Shown one piece after another: positions 19,036 through 28,547 of a stretch of DNA of 39,249 nucleotides (positions are counted from its first letter, which is position 1; every line of letters begins with the position of its first letter). The notes beneath the pieces were generated by a model that worked only from the letters and a program-made list of their open reading frames with translations, ran no database searches and was not told the DNA's origin. Source of the DNA: an uncultured Bacillota bacterium (lineage in GTDB: Bacteria; Bacillota_I; Bacilli_A; RF39; UBA660); contig CAMODW010000008.1 of NCBI GenBank assembly GCA_946611635.1, positions 1 to 39,249 of the forward strand. The letters run 5' to 3'. Both the position numbers and the translations under genes were made by a program.

Positions 19036-19066
19036 AAGTGGGCGTAATATCCCACTTTTATTATTA
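19036..19066 (+). promoter_or_regulatory. Leader hairpin of the rimP operon (possible attenuator)
   Basis: AAGTGGG-CGTAATAT-CCCACTT followed by TTATTATT, between promoter and rimP. Confidence 0.5.
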
Positions 19067-19085
19067 GTCTAATGTGAGGTGAGTT

Positions 19086-19343
19086 ATGGATAAAATATTA
19101 AATAAAATTAGAGCATCTATTGAAGAACCAATGCAAAAAATGAATATAATGATTACTAATATTGAATATGTAGAAGAAGGGAATTATAACTTCCTTCGTA
19201 TAGAATTAGATAAAGCTAGTGGTTTAGATTTAGATACGATAGTAGAAGCTACTAATATAATAAATCCTATAATAGATGAACTAGATTTAATAGATGATTC
19301 ATACATCTTAGATATTATAAGTAAAGAAAAAGGAGATAATTAA
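19086..19343 (+). CDS. rimP: RimP-like protein, N-terminal domain only
   Basis: Position directly before nusA and RimP N-domain-like sequence; only 85 aa. Confidence 0.7.
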   Translation: MDKILNKIRASIEEPMQKMNIMITNIEYVEEGNYNFLRIELDKASGLDLDTIVEATNIINPIIDELDLIDDSYILDIISKEKGDN

Positions 19344-19344
19344 A

Positions 19345-20496
19345 ATGCCAAGAAAAAAACAAGCAGTAGAAGAATACAACCAAATGAATCCAGAAGAATT
19401 TATTAAAGCTGTAAAACTTATTAATAAAGAAAAAGGTATACCAGAAGATACTATTTTTGAAGCTATGGAAGTTGCCCTAGCAACAGCTTATAAGAAAAAT
19501 TTTGATTCAAAGACTAATGTTAGAGTAGATATTAATAGAACTACTGGAGAAATAAAAGTTTATTCTTATTATGTAGTTGTTCCTGAAATAGATGAAGGAG
19601 ATACTACAATAGATGAAGAAGGAAACGAAGTAGATGTACCACCTGAAATAAATATTGATGCTCAAATACTACTTGAAGACGCTAGAGAAATGGTTCCAGA
19701 TATAGAAGTAGGAGAGAGAATAGAAAGAGAAGTTACTCCAAAAGATTTTGGTCGTGTTGCAACTGGTACAGCTAAACAAGTACTTACTCAAAAGATGCGT
19801 GAAGCAGAAAAAAATCTTATAATTGAAGAATTCCAAGATAAACAAGATGAAATGTTAGTTGGAACTTTAGCTATGGAAGATACAAGAAATTATTATGTAG
19901 AACTTGGACATACTAGAGGTATTCTACCTAAATCAGAAATTATTCCTGGAGAAGAATTAAAAATGGGTAACAGTATTAGAGTTTATGTTACAAAAGTTGA
20001 AAATAATAATAAAGGACCATTAATTCTATTATCAAGAAAACACTTTGGATTTGTAAAAAGATTATTTGAATCTGAAATACCTGAATTACAAGATGGAACT
20101 TTAGTATTACATGCTGTAGCTCGTGAAGCAGGAATACGTAGCAAAGTAGCAATTGAAAGCTTAGATCCTCGTATTGATGCAATCGGATCATGTATAGGAG
20201 AAAAAGGATCAAGAATTGGTTCAATCTTAAAAGAACTTAATGGCGAAAAAGTAGATTTAATCGCTTATAGCTCTGATCCTGCTGAATTCATTCAAAATGC
20301 CTTAAGTCCTGCTAAAAATATTATTGTAAATATAATAGATCCTATGAAGAAAGAAGCTTTAGCTATTGTTGATGAAGATAATCTATCACTAGCTATTGGT
20401 AAAAGACATTCTAATGTAAAACTTGCTGTAAGACTTACTGGATATAAAATAGAAATTAAGACACTACAACAAGTAAATGAAGAAGGAAATAACTAG
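19345..20496 (+). CDS. nusA: Transcription termination/antitermination protein NusA
   Basis: NusA N-domain, S1 (ILPKSEIIPGEELKMGNSIRVYV), KH domains (IGSCIGEKGSRIGSILKELNGEKVDLI; LAIGKRHSNVKLAVRLTGYKIEI). Confidence 0.97.
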   Translation: MPRKKQAVEEYNQMNPEEFIKAVKLINKEKGIPEDTIFEAMEVALATAYKKNFDSKTNVRVDINRTTGEIKVYSYYVVVPEIDEGDTTIDEEGNEVDVPPEINIDAQILLEDAREMVPDIEVGERIEREVTPKDFGRVATGTAKQVLTQKMREAEKNLIIEEFQDKQDEMLVGTLAMEDTRNYYVELGHTRGILPKSEIIPGEELKMGNSIRVYVTKVENNNKGPLILLSRKHFGFVKRLFESEIPELQDGTLVLHAVAREAGIRSKVAIESLDPRIDAIGSCIGEKGSRIGSILKELNGEKVDLIAYSSDPAEFIQNALSPAKNIIVNIIDPMKKEALAIVDEDNLSLAIGKRHSNVKLAVRLTGYKIEIKTLQQVNEEGNN

Positions 20497-20508
20497 AGAG
20501 GTATAAAA

Positions 20509-20763
20509 ATGAAAAAAATACCAGAAAGGACCTGTGTTATAACACACGAAAAGTATCCTAAAAAAGAACTTATACGTGTTGTTAAAAACAAAGAAGGAGA
20601 AGTATTTATAGATACAACTGGTAAAGCTAATGGAAGAGGAGCTTACTTAAAAAAAGATATTGAAGTAATAGAGAAAGCTTCCAAATCTAAAGCTTTAGAT
20701 AGAATTTTAGAAATAGAAGTACCAGATAGTATCTATGAAGAATTAAAAGAATTAATAAAATAG
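20509..20763 (+). CDS. rnpM: YlxR/RnpM family RNA-binding protein
   Basis: RTCVITHEKYPKKELIRVV...GRGAYLKKD. Confidence 0.9.
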   Translation: MKKIPERTCVITHEKYPKKELIRVVKNKEGEVFIDTTGKANGRGAYLKKDIEVIEKASKSKALDRILEIEVPDSIYEELKELIK

Positions 20764-20783
20764 AAAGTTGTGGTGAAGAGTTT

Positions 20784-22904
20784 ATGATGAGTGTTAAAGA
20801 ATATGCTTTAGATACTAATCACTCCGTAGCAGAAATCTTAAAGAAGTGTGGGGAATTAGGTATAAATGCTAAAAATGCTAATGATGAATTATCAGAAGAT
20901 GATATTATTATTCTTGATAATACAATCAATTTAATTAGTACTGATACCGATACTACTTTAGATGAACTAGATGACATTGAAGAAGATGTTGAAGAATTAG
21001 TACAAGCTAATAACTTAGATAAGAACTTTGGTAATAATTCCAGTAAAAAACAAAAGTTAAAAAAGAAAAGCCAATTACAAAGTTCAAAAGATGAATACAT
21101 GTCTAAAAGAAAAGAAATGTATAAACATAAAGAAAAATTAATGAGTAATAAATCTTCTGAAGATAATGTTGTTTTATATAAAGAAGGAATGACAGTTCAA
21201 GAACTTGCCGAAAACTTAAATGTAAGTGGATCAGAACTAGTAAAAAAACTAGTATCATTAGGTTTAATGTTATCATTAAGCGCTAGTATTGATTTTGATA
21301 CAGCTTCTTTAATAACCATGGATTATAATAAAACCCTAAAAAAAGAAGAAACTCAAGATATATCAAATTTTGAAGAATATGAAATAAATGATTCTGTAGA
21401 AAATTTAACACCAAGACCTCCAGTAGTAACAATAATGGGACATGTTGACCATGGTAAAACAACTTTACTTGATACTATTAGAAAAAGTGCAATTGTTGAT
21501 TCTGAATATGGTGGAATAACTCAAGCAATTGGAGCTTATCAAGTAGAAAAAGATGGACATAGAATAACTTTTATAGATACACCAGGTCATGCTGCATTTA
21601 CTGAAATGCGTGCTCGTGGAGCTTCCGTAACGGATATCGTAATAATAATAGTAGCTGCTGATGATGGTGTTATGCCACAAACAGAAGAAGCTATAGATCA
21701 TGCTTTAGCTGCTAATGTACCTATTATTGTTGCAGTTAATAAAATAGATAAACCAGATGCTAATCCTGAAAAAATAAGAACGGAAATGGCTGAACATAAT
21801 ATAACTCCAGAAGAATGGGGCGGAAATGTACCATTTGTAAATATTTCAGCTAAATCAGGACAAGGAATAGATTTACTTCTTGAAACAATTTTAGCAATTT
21901 CAGAAGTACAAGAATTAAAAGCTAATCCAAACCGTTATGCTTTAGGAACAGTAATAGAAAGTAAGATGGATAAAAATGTTGGTGGAGTAGCATCATTATT
22001 AATCCAAAATGGAACATTACGTATTGGAGATCCTCTTGTTGTTGGAACAACTCATGGTAAAGTAAGAACTATGAAAAATGATCAAGGAATTTCAATTGTT
22101 GAAGCCGGGCCATCAACACCAGTAGAAATAACAGGTTTACAAGGCAACCCTTCAGCTGGAGATAAATTTATGGCCTTTGAAACTGAAAGTGAAGCTAAAA
22201 ATGTAGCAGAAAAAAGAGCTATAAAAGCTAAAAATCAAAAATTCTCTAAACAAGCAATTTCATTAGATAACTTATTTGCATCTATTGATGCTGGCATAAA
22301 AGAAATAAATGTAATAGTAAAAACAGATGTAAGAGGATCTGAAGAAGCTGTTAAAAATGCTTTAGATAAAATAGATGTATCTGGAGTAAAAATCAAAGTA
22401 ATACGTAGTGGAATAGGAACTATTACTGAAAGTGATGTAGTACTTGCTCAAGCATCATCTGCTATCATCTTAGGATTCTGCGTTCGTCCTTCAAACTCAA
22501 CTAAAGATATGGCTAAAGAATATGGTGTAGATATAAGACTATATACTATTATTTATAAATTAGTTGAGGATATGGAACAAGCTATGAAAGGTGTTCTAGA
22601 TCCTGAATATGAAGAAAAAGTAATAGGAACAGCTCAAGTAAGACAATTATTCAAATTCTCTAAAGTAGGAACTATTGCTGGAGTATATGTAACAGATGGC
22701 TTAGTTAGAAATGGTGCTAATGCTAGACTAATTCGTGATGGTATTGTTGTAGTAGAATCAAAAATAGCTACTCTTCAAAGAGAAAAAGACCAAGTTAAAG
22801 AAGTTAAAAATGGTTATGAATGTGGATTAACTTTAGATAAATATTCTGATATAAAAGTAGATGATACAATCGAAGTTTATGAAGAAGTGGAGATTAAAAG
22901 ATGA
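20784..22904 (+). CDS. infB: Translation initiation factor IF-2
   Basis: RPPVVTIMGHVDHGKTTLLD, DTPGHAAFTEMRARGA, NKIDKPDANP. Confidence 0.98.
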   Translation: MMSVKEYALDTNHSVAEILKKCGELGINAKNANDELSEDDIIILDNTINLISTDTDTTLDELDDIEEDVEELVQANNLDKNFGNNSSKKQKLKKKSQLQSSKDEYMSKRKEMYKHKEKLMSNKSSEDNVVLYKEGMTVQELAENLNVSGSELVKKLVSLGLMLSLSASIDFDTASLITMDYNKTLKKEETQDISNFEEYEINDSVENLTPRPPVVTIMGHVDHGKTTLLDTIRKSAIVDSEYGGITQAIGAYQVEKDGHRITFIDTPGHAAFTEMRARGASVTDIVIIIVAADDGVMPQTEEAIDHALAANVPIIVAVNKIDKPDANPEKIRTEMAEHNITPEEWGGNVPFVNISAKSGQGIDLLLETILAISEVQELKANPNRYALGTVIESKMDKNVGGVASLLIQNGTLRIGDPLVVGTTHGKVRTMKNDQGISIVEAGPSTPVEITGLQGNPSAGDKFMAFETESEAKNVAEKRAIKAKNQKFSKQAISLDNLFASIDAGIKEINVIVKTDVRGSEEAVKNALDKIDVSGVKIKVIRSGIGTITESDVVLAQASSAIILGFCVRPSNSTKDMAKEYGVDIRLYTIIYKLVEDMEQAMKGVLDPEYEEKVIGTAQVRQLFKFSKVGTIAGVYVTDGLVRNGANARLIRDGIVVVESKIATLQREKDQVKEVKNGYECGLTLDKYSDIKVDDTIEVYEEVEIKR

Positions 22905-23260
22905 ATCAAATAAAATTAAAAAGAATTGCTTCTTCTATTAGTCAGGAACTAAGTTTAATCTGTGCTACAGAAGCTCATGATTCTTTATTAAAAAACATTA
23001 CTATTACAGGAGTAGAAGTTACTAATGATTTATCTTTAGCTAGAGTATATTTTACTTCTCAACTAGAAATGGATGAAAAAGAATTAGAAAAAAACTTAAA
23101 TGATGATACAGCAGGATATTTAAGAACTCAAATAGCTAATAGAATAGATATTAGACATACACCTAAAATAAGATTTATCTTTGATAAATCTATTGAATAT
23201 GGAAATAATATAGAACAAAAAATAAAAGAAATACATGAAAAAGATTCTAGTTTAAACTAG
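22901..23260 (+). CDS. rbfA: Ribosome-binding factor A
   Basis: RbfA-type sequence (LSLARVYFTS..RIDIRHTPKIRFIFDKSIEYGNNIEQKI); ATGA overlap with infB. Confidence 0.93.
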   Translation: MNQIKLKRIASSISQELSLICATEAHDSLLKNITITGVEVTNDLSLARVYFTSQLEMDEKELEKNLNDDTAGYLRTQIANRIDIRHTPKIRFIFDKSIEYGNNIEQKIKEIHEKDSSLN

Positions 23261-23275
23261 AATCTTTATTTTTTG
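23240..23275. terminator. Bidirectional terminator between convergent genes
   Basis: Perfect palindrome AAAGATTCTAGTTT/AAACTAGAATCTTT followed by ATTTTTT. Confidence 0.75.
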
Positions 23276-23280
23276 TATTA

Positions 23281-24327
23281 CTAATGTTTCATAGAGAAGA
23301 CTATACCCTCATCATAACTGGATCTATATGTTCCATCTGAGGAGCTTGTAAAACTCTCTGTAATAGTTTGACTATCAACAAAAGCAGCATTACCATTTTT
23401 ATCTATATATGGAACTTGTCTAATATAAGCTGAATAAGGAGCAACTTCTAATGTAGCTAATTCCAAAACACTTCTAAGACCAAGATTTTCAACACCATCA
23501 AAATCTTCTATAGTATATCTTACTCCATTTATATCAAAGCCTTGTCCATATAATAAACTAGCTAAACATTGATAATAAGAATAAGTTAAATTCATAGCTT
23601 CTTCTTTACTTACACTAGATAGTATTCTCTTATGTAAATCATCTAAGTAATCAACAACTACAAATGCATTATAATCTTGACTAGGTAAAACGGTATAAGT
23701 TAAATCTAAACTATAATTCCATACTGGCAAAAAACTATTATCTTCACCGCTTTGAGCTCTACAATATGCATTATATTTTCTTTTATATTTATCGCTATTT
23801 AGTACAGCTAAATAAAATCTATCTAAATCCTTCATTTGAGTTTTGATTTCAGAATCATCATCACACTTATATTCACCATTCATTACTTCAATATATCTAG
23901 ATATATCTTCGGCAGTATATGCTTCATACTGATCCGGTACGTACTTTAAATAATAAGCACCTGTTTTTTCATAGAAATTCGCTATTATAGCAGCTCTTTC
24001 ACCTTCAGTTAATCCTCTTTGTTCATTGCTATCATAGGTAACATCTTTTTGTATGCTTTCTCTTTCACCAACGATTTCTATATCCTTATAATCATTGGCT
24101 TCTGTATCTTTTTGTTCTTCTTCAAAAGTAATATCTTGATCAGATTCTTGACTTGTCTTAGGTTTAAAATTAGGTAAATCAGGCATATATTTCTTTAATG
24201 CTCCTTTATTAGCCCAAACTGCTCCACCAATTAGAAGTGTTAATGCTGTAATACAAAGTATAACATTTTTTCTATTTTCTCGTCTTTCTAATTTTCTTTC
24301 TTCTTCATCAAAATCACGATAATCCAT
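23281..24327 (-). CDS. Single-pass membrane protein, extracytoplasmic domain, hypothetical
   Basis: Basic/acidic N-terminus, one TM (NVILCITALTLLIGGAVWA), acidic linker, long C-terminal domain; GGGGGG-type RBS on - strand. Confidence 0.75.
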   Translation of the reverse strand: MDYRDFDEEERKLERRENRKNVILCITALTLLIGGAVWANKGALKKYMPDLPNFKPKTSQESDQDITFEEEQKDTEANDYKDIEIVGERESIQKDVTYDSNEQRGLTEGERAAIIANFYEKTGAYYLKYVPDQYEAYTAEDISRYIEVMNGEYKCDDDSEIKTQMKDLDRFYLAVLNSDKYKRKYNAYCRAQSGEDNSFLPVWNYSLDLTYTVLPSQDYNAFVVVDYLDDLHKRILSSVSKEEAMNLTYSYYQCLASLLYGQGFDINGVRYTIEDFDGVENLGLRSVLELATLEVAPYSAYIRQVPYIDKNGNAAFVDSQTITESFTSSSDGTYRSSYDEGIVFSMKH

Positions 24328-24459
24328 TTTTATACCCCCCTCAGTTTTTAAAGCTTCTTTTATAAAGTCAATAAAATTGTATTATAATACTTAATAATAG
24401 TCAAATTTTGCCTATTTCATGAATTGTGTTAAAATGTAACAGGAGAAGGGGGATTTATA

Positions 24460-25323
24460 ATGGCGATAAGAACAAAATATGGAGATATAACTTCAGCAGA
24501 GAAAGATTATGCACTTGAATTATTACATAAAAAAGTACCAATAAAAGAAGTTGCTAGATTAACAGGTTTAAATCATAATGAAGTACTTTCAATATGTTTT
24601 AATAATGGTATTATAGTAAGAAAAAATCAACTACCTTTTTGCAGATTAAAAGATCGAGAAATCTTAATATATTCTGATTTTCACTCTGGCGGTAGATATG
24701 AAAGGCCAACATATAAAAACAAAATAAAGCAATATGCTAAAGAACACAATATTAGAACATTGATTAATTGTGGGGATGAATTTCAATCAAATATAGAGCC
24801 ATTTTATCATGATGTAAGATGGCAGACAAATGCTGCTAAAATGGCAAGAGTAGAAAAACATCTTACTACATATTTAGTTGGTGGAAACCATGATTATGAC
24901 GCCATTATTAAAAATCCTGAATTGGGAGAAATAATTGAAAGAAGAAAAGATATAGTATTTGCTGGTTTTAGAATAGCTTATTTTGAATGGCAAGGTCATT
25001 TAATCAAATTCTATCATCAAATACATGATTTAGATATTGCAATTCCAAATGTAGAAACTGAAATTATATTTGAAGGAGGCCATCATTATTATATGGCAAA
25101 AAATTTTACTTCAAAAAGTAGTTTAAAAAGAACTAAAGCATATGTTCCTCCATCTTGTGATGATATAAGAAAGCCTGGAGCAGTACCAGGATTCCTAGTA
25201 GCTTCCCTTGATAATAACGAATTAAAAATTAGAGTAAATACATTTAGAAGAGATCCAAAAAGTAGAAAAGGAGCAACTATTACTGAAACAGGGGTACAAT
25301 ATTCTAGAAAACTAAATAGATAA
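24460..25323 (+). CDS. Calcineurin-like metallophosphoesterase with N-terminal HTH-like region
   Basis: SDFHSGG, NCGDEF, VGGNHDYD, FEGGHHYYMA metal motifs; N-terminal KVPIKEVARLTGLNHNEVLSI helix-turn-helix pattern. Confidence 0.8.
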   Translation: MAIRTKYGDITSAEKDYALELLHKKVPIKEVARLTGLNHNEVLSICFNNGIIVRKNQLPFCRLKDREILIYSDFHSGGRYERPTYKNKIKQYAKEHNIRTLINCGDEFQSNIEPFYHDVRWQTNAAKMARVEKHLTTYLVGGNHDYDAIIKNPELGEIIERRKDIVFAGFRIAYFEWQGHLIKFYHQIHDLDIAIPNVETEIIFEGGHHYYMAKNFTSKSSLKRTKAYVPPSCDDIRKPGAVPGFLVASLDNNELKIRVNTFRRDPKSRKGATITETGVQYSRKLNR

Positions 25324-25335
25324 CGAGGTGTTCAT

Positions 25336-26193
25336 ATGAATGGTATTATCATTATTAATAAAGAACAAGGGTTAACATCAAGAGATGTAGTAAACAAATT
25401 AACTAAAATACTTAATACCAAAAAAATCGGACATACAGGAACTTTAGATCCTATCGCTAAAGGAGTATTAGTAGTAACTGTTGGTAGAGCTACAAAACTT
25501 TGTGAATTATTAACAAGTGAATATAAAGAATATATAGCTACAATGAAATTAGGTATAGAAACAGATACCTTAGATATTACTGGTAACACTATTAAAGAAA
25601 AAGAATACAATGTAAATGTAGATAAAATAAAAGAAGTACTAAAATCATTTTTAGGTAAAAGTATTCAAGAAGTACCCAAATATTCAGCCATAAAAATAAA
25701 CGGAAAAAAACTATATGAATATGCAAGAAATAATATTGATATAGAAGTTCCTAAAAGAGAAATAGATATTAAATCAATTGATTTAATATCTTATAAAGAA
25801 GATACAATAACTTTTAAATGTACAGTATCTAAAGGAACTTATATAAGAAGTTTAATAAGAGATATAGCTTATAAACTAAATACTGTAGGAACTATGACTG
25901 ATTTAATAAGAACTAAACAAGGTAATTTTGCTATAGAAAACTCTAATACTATAGAAGATATAGAGAATAATAATTACAAACTTATTACTTATGAACAAGC
26001 TCTAAATAATTATGAAATAGTAAATATAGATGATAATACTTATAATAAAGTAAAAAATGGTGGAATAATAAATAAAGATTTTAAAAATAAAATAGCTTTA
26101 CTAAAATATAAAGATGATATTATAGCAATATATAAAGAATATGTTAAAGATGTTACTAAAGCTAAACCATATATAATGTTGATAACTAACTAG
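25336..26193 (+). CDS. truB: tRNA pseudouridine(55) synthase
   Basis: GIIIINKEQGLTSRDVVNKL, KKIGHTGTLDPIAKGVLVV, KGTYIRSLIRDIA. Confidence 0.96.
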   Translation: MNGIIIINKEQGLTSRDVVNKLTKILNTKKIGHTGTLDPIAKGVLVVTVGRATKLCELLTSEYKEYIATMKLGIETDTLDITGNTIKEKEYNVNVDKIKEVLKSFLGKSIQEVPKYSAIKINGKKLYEYARNNIDIEVPKREIDIKSIDLISYKEDTITFKCTVSKGTYIRSLIRDIAYKLNTVGTMTDLIRTKQGNFAIENSNTIEDIENNNYKLITYEQALNNYEIVNIDDNTYNKVKNGGIINKDFKNKIALLKYKDDIIAIYKEYVKDVTKAKPYIMLITN

Positions 26194-26210
26194 TTATCAA
26201 CTTTTCTTTT
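26178..26210 (+). terminator. Rho-independent terminator after truB
   Basis: GTTGATAACT-AACT-AGTTATCAAC-TTTTCTTTT. Confidence 0.7.
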
Positions 26211-26276
26211 CTTGAATAAAAGTAATAATAATAGTATAATCTTCTATGTAAGTTAATACTTACTATGGAGGAAAAT

Positions 26277-27092
26277 ATGAAACAAAGAGTAATTAGTGCA
26301 ATAGTTGCTGCAATTATCGTAATACCACTATTCTTACTAGGAGGATGGGTCTTTAATGCTGGAGTAGTTGCTTTAGCAGCATTAGCATATTTTGAAATAA
26401 TAAAACTAAAAGAAAGCCATAATAAATTATCTAATAATATAAGAATAATTGGCTTCTTATGCTTAGAATTAATAGTACTAAGTGGTTTTGATATTGGCTT
26501 TTCTATTAATGGTTTAACTAATTTATCAATTGGAATAACAATACTATTACTATTAACACCTTCCATATTTGATGAGAAGGGAAAATATACTACTAGAGAT
26601 GCATTATACTTAATAGGTTTTATTATCTTTATAGGTTTATTCTTAAATTTATTAGTAGTAACTCGTAACCAACCAGGAGGTCAATGGTTGTTATTATACT
26701 TACTATTAATCGCTATATTAACAGATACCTTTGCTTATATAATAGGTCGTTTAATAGGTAAACATAAATTAATACCTAGTGTATCGCCTAAAAAAAGTAT
26801 CGAAGGATGTGTAGCTGGTACTTTAATGGGAACAATAATACCAGTTGTTTACTATCAAATGGTAATAAGTAGTAACTTAAATATAGTATTAGTAATCATT
26901 ATGACCTTAGTACTAAGTATATTAGGTCAATTAGGAGATTTATTTTTTAGTAAAGTAAAAAGAGAAAATAAAATTAAAGACTTTTCTAATATTATGCCTG
27001 GTCATGGAGGCATACTTGATCGTGTAGATAGTTTAGCTTTCATTACTATTGGATATGTAGTAATTGTTAATATAATTAATTTAATAGTATAA
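26277..27092 (+). CDS. cdsA: Phosphatidate cytidylyltransferase
   Basis: DTFAYIIGRLIGKHKLIPSVSPKKSIEG, GQLGDLFFSKVKRENKIKDFSNIMPGHGGILDRVDS; ATG 26277 preceded by GGAGGAAA, which lies inside the longer 26265 ORF. Confidence 0.95.
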   Translation: MKQRVISAIVAAIIVIPLFLLGGWVFNAGVVALAALAYFEIIKLKESHNKLSNNIRIIGFLCLELIVLSGFDIGFSINGLTNLSIGITILLLLTPSIFDEKGKYTTRDALYLIGFIIFIGLFLNLLVVTRNQPGGQWLLLYLLLIAILTDTFAYIIGRLIGKHKLIPSVSPKKSIEGCVAGTLMGTIIPVVYYQMVISSNLNIVLVIIMTLVLSILGQLGDLFFSKVKRENKIKDFSNIMPGHGGILDRVDSLAFITIGYVVIVNIINLIV

Positions 27093-27101
27093 GGTGATAA
27101 A

Positions 27102-28163
27102 ATGGGAACAATATTAAACATATTATTATTCATTTTTATTTTAGGTATCCTCGTATTTGTTCATGAATTTGGACATTTTATGACTGCTAAAAGAAGTGGA
27201 GTATATATTTATGAATTTTCTATAGGTATGGGACCTGAAATAAAATCTATAAAAGGAAAAGATGGAGTTAAATATTCAATTAGAGCTTTACCACTTGGTG
27301 GTTATGTCCAAATGGCAGGAGAAATATATGAAGATGATGATACTAAAATAATACCTAAAGAAAAATTTATGTGTAATCGTCCTTGGTACCAAAGATTAGT
27401 TATCTTAGTTGCGGGAGTATTTAATAATTTCTTATTAGCTATTATAATTCTAATTACTATTGGAGCAATATGGGGAAGTCCAACACTAACACCTGAAGTT
27501 GGTGAAGTAAAAGAAGGATATCCTGCTGCAAAAGCTGGAATGCAAAACGGAGATATAATTAAATCAATTAATGGTAAAAAAACAACTACATGGGATAAAG
27601 CTCAATTATTACTATTAGTAAAAGATAAAGATGGTATCTATGAAATAGAAGTAGAACATAAAAATAAAAAAGTAGAAACTTTAAAAATAAAACCTAAAGT
27701 AATAAAAGATGAACAAGGTAATAAAAGCCAAGTATTTGGTATTACTACTACGGGTGAAATAAGACATGGTTTTCTAAATGCTATTAAATATGGATTTGAA
27801 AAATTCTGCTCTACAATAGATCAAATGTGGCTAACAATAGTAAGTTTATTTAATGGTAGTATTTCTGTTAAATCATTATCTGGTCCTGTAGGAATATATA
27901 CAGTAGTAGGAGCATCTAGAAAATCTGGAATCCAAAGCGTATTATTCCTAATTGCCTATCTAAGTATGAATTTAGGTTTAATGAATATTCTACCAATACC
28001 AGCTTTAGATGGCGGACATGTTTTATTCTTACTAATTGAAAAAATAAGTGGTAGAAAGATTAATGCTGAAGTAGAAAGCAAAATAACAGTATTTTTCTTC
28101 TTCTTATTAATAGCTTTAATGATTTATATATCAATTTTTGATGTTATTCGAATTTTTAGCTAA
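27102..28163 (+). CDS. rseP: Site-2 (RIP) zinc metalloprotease with PDZ domain
   Basis: HEFGHF, PDZ region, NLGLMNILPIPALDGGHV. Confidence 0.94.
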   Translation: MGTILNILLFIFILGILVFVHEFGHFMTAKRSGVYIYEFSIGMGPEIKSIKGKDGVKYSIRALPLGGYVQMAGEIYEDDDTKIIPKEKFMCNRPWYQRLVILVAGVFNNFLLAIIILITIGAIWGSPTLTPEVGEVKEGYPAAKAGMQNGDIIKSINGKKTTTWDKAQLLLLVKDKDGIYEIEVEHKNKKVETLKIKPKVIKDEQGNKSQVFGITTTGEIRHGFLNAIKYGFEKFCSTIDQMWLTIVSLFNGSISVKSLSGPVGIYTVVGASRKSGIQSVLFLIAYLSMNLGLMNILPIPALDGGHVLFLLIEKISGRKINAEVESKITVFFFFLLIALMIYISIFDVIRIFS

Positions 28164-28180
28164 AATATTGCAAAAAGTAT

Positions 28181-28209
28181 TTGCAAAACAAACTATTATA
28201 TGCTATTAT
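28181..28209 (+). promoter_or_regulatory. Promoter of tRNA-Met
   Basis: TTGCAA, 17-nt spacer, TATTAT with TG extension. Confidence 0.6.
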
Positions 28210-28211
28210 TT

Positions 28212-28237
28212 ACTTAGTCATTTTTTAATGACTAAGT
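28212..28237. repeat. Perfect 11-bp inverted repeat between promoter and tRNA-Met
   Basis: ACTTAGTCATT-TTTT-AATGACTAAGT. Confidence 0.8.
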
Positions 28238-28244
28238 TATTCAT

Positions 28245-28321
28245 GGCGCTGTAGCTCAGTTGGCTAGAGCAACCGGTTCATACCCGGTAGGTCGTGTGTT
28301 CGAATCACACCGGCGCTACCA
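28245..28321 (+). tRNA. tRNA-Met(CAT), elongator type, CCA encoded
   Basis: Cloverleaf: GGCGCTG acceptor, GCTC/GAGC, ACCGG-TTCATAC-CCGGT, GTGTG-TTCGAAT-CACAC, ACCA. Confidence 0.95.
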
Positions 28322-28336
28322 TTTAATAATAAAATT

Positions 28337-28362
28337 CGAACTCTTATAGAGTTCGTTTTTTT
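28337..28362 (+). terminator. Rho-independent terminator after tRNA-Met
   Basis: CGAACTC-TTATA-GAGTTCG-TTTTTTT. Confidence 0.8.
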
Positions 28363-28547
28363 ATAAATAAACCGAATAATGATTTTAAAGACATAACTAT
28401 CTATGCTCTTATCAGTAGATATAATATATTTAAAATAAGAACTAGATGAAAATAGTATTCATTTAAAAACTATTTAAAAAAATGATAAAGTGCTATAATA
28501 AACGTGACTAAAACTTGTGATAGTTATTATTAGGAGGTATAAATAAT

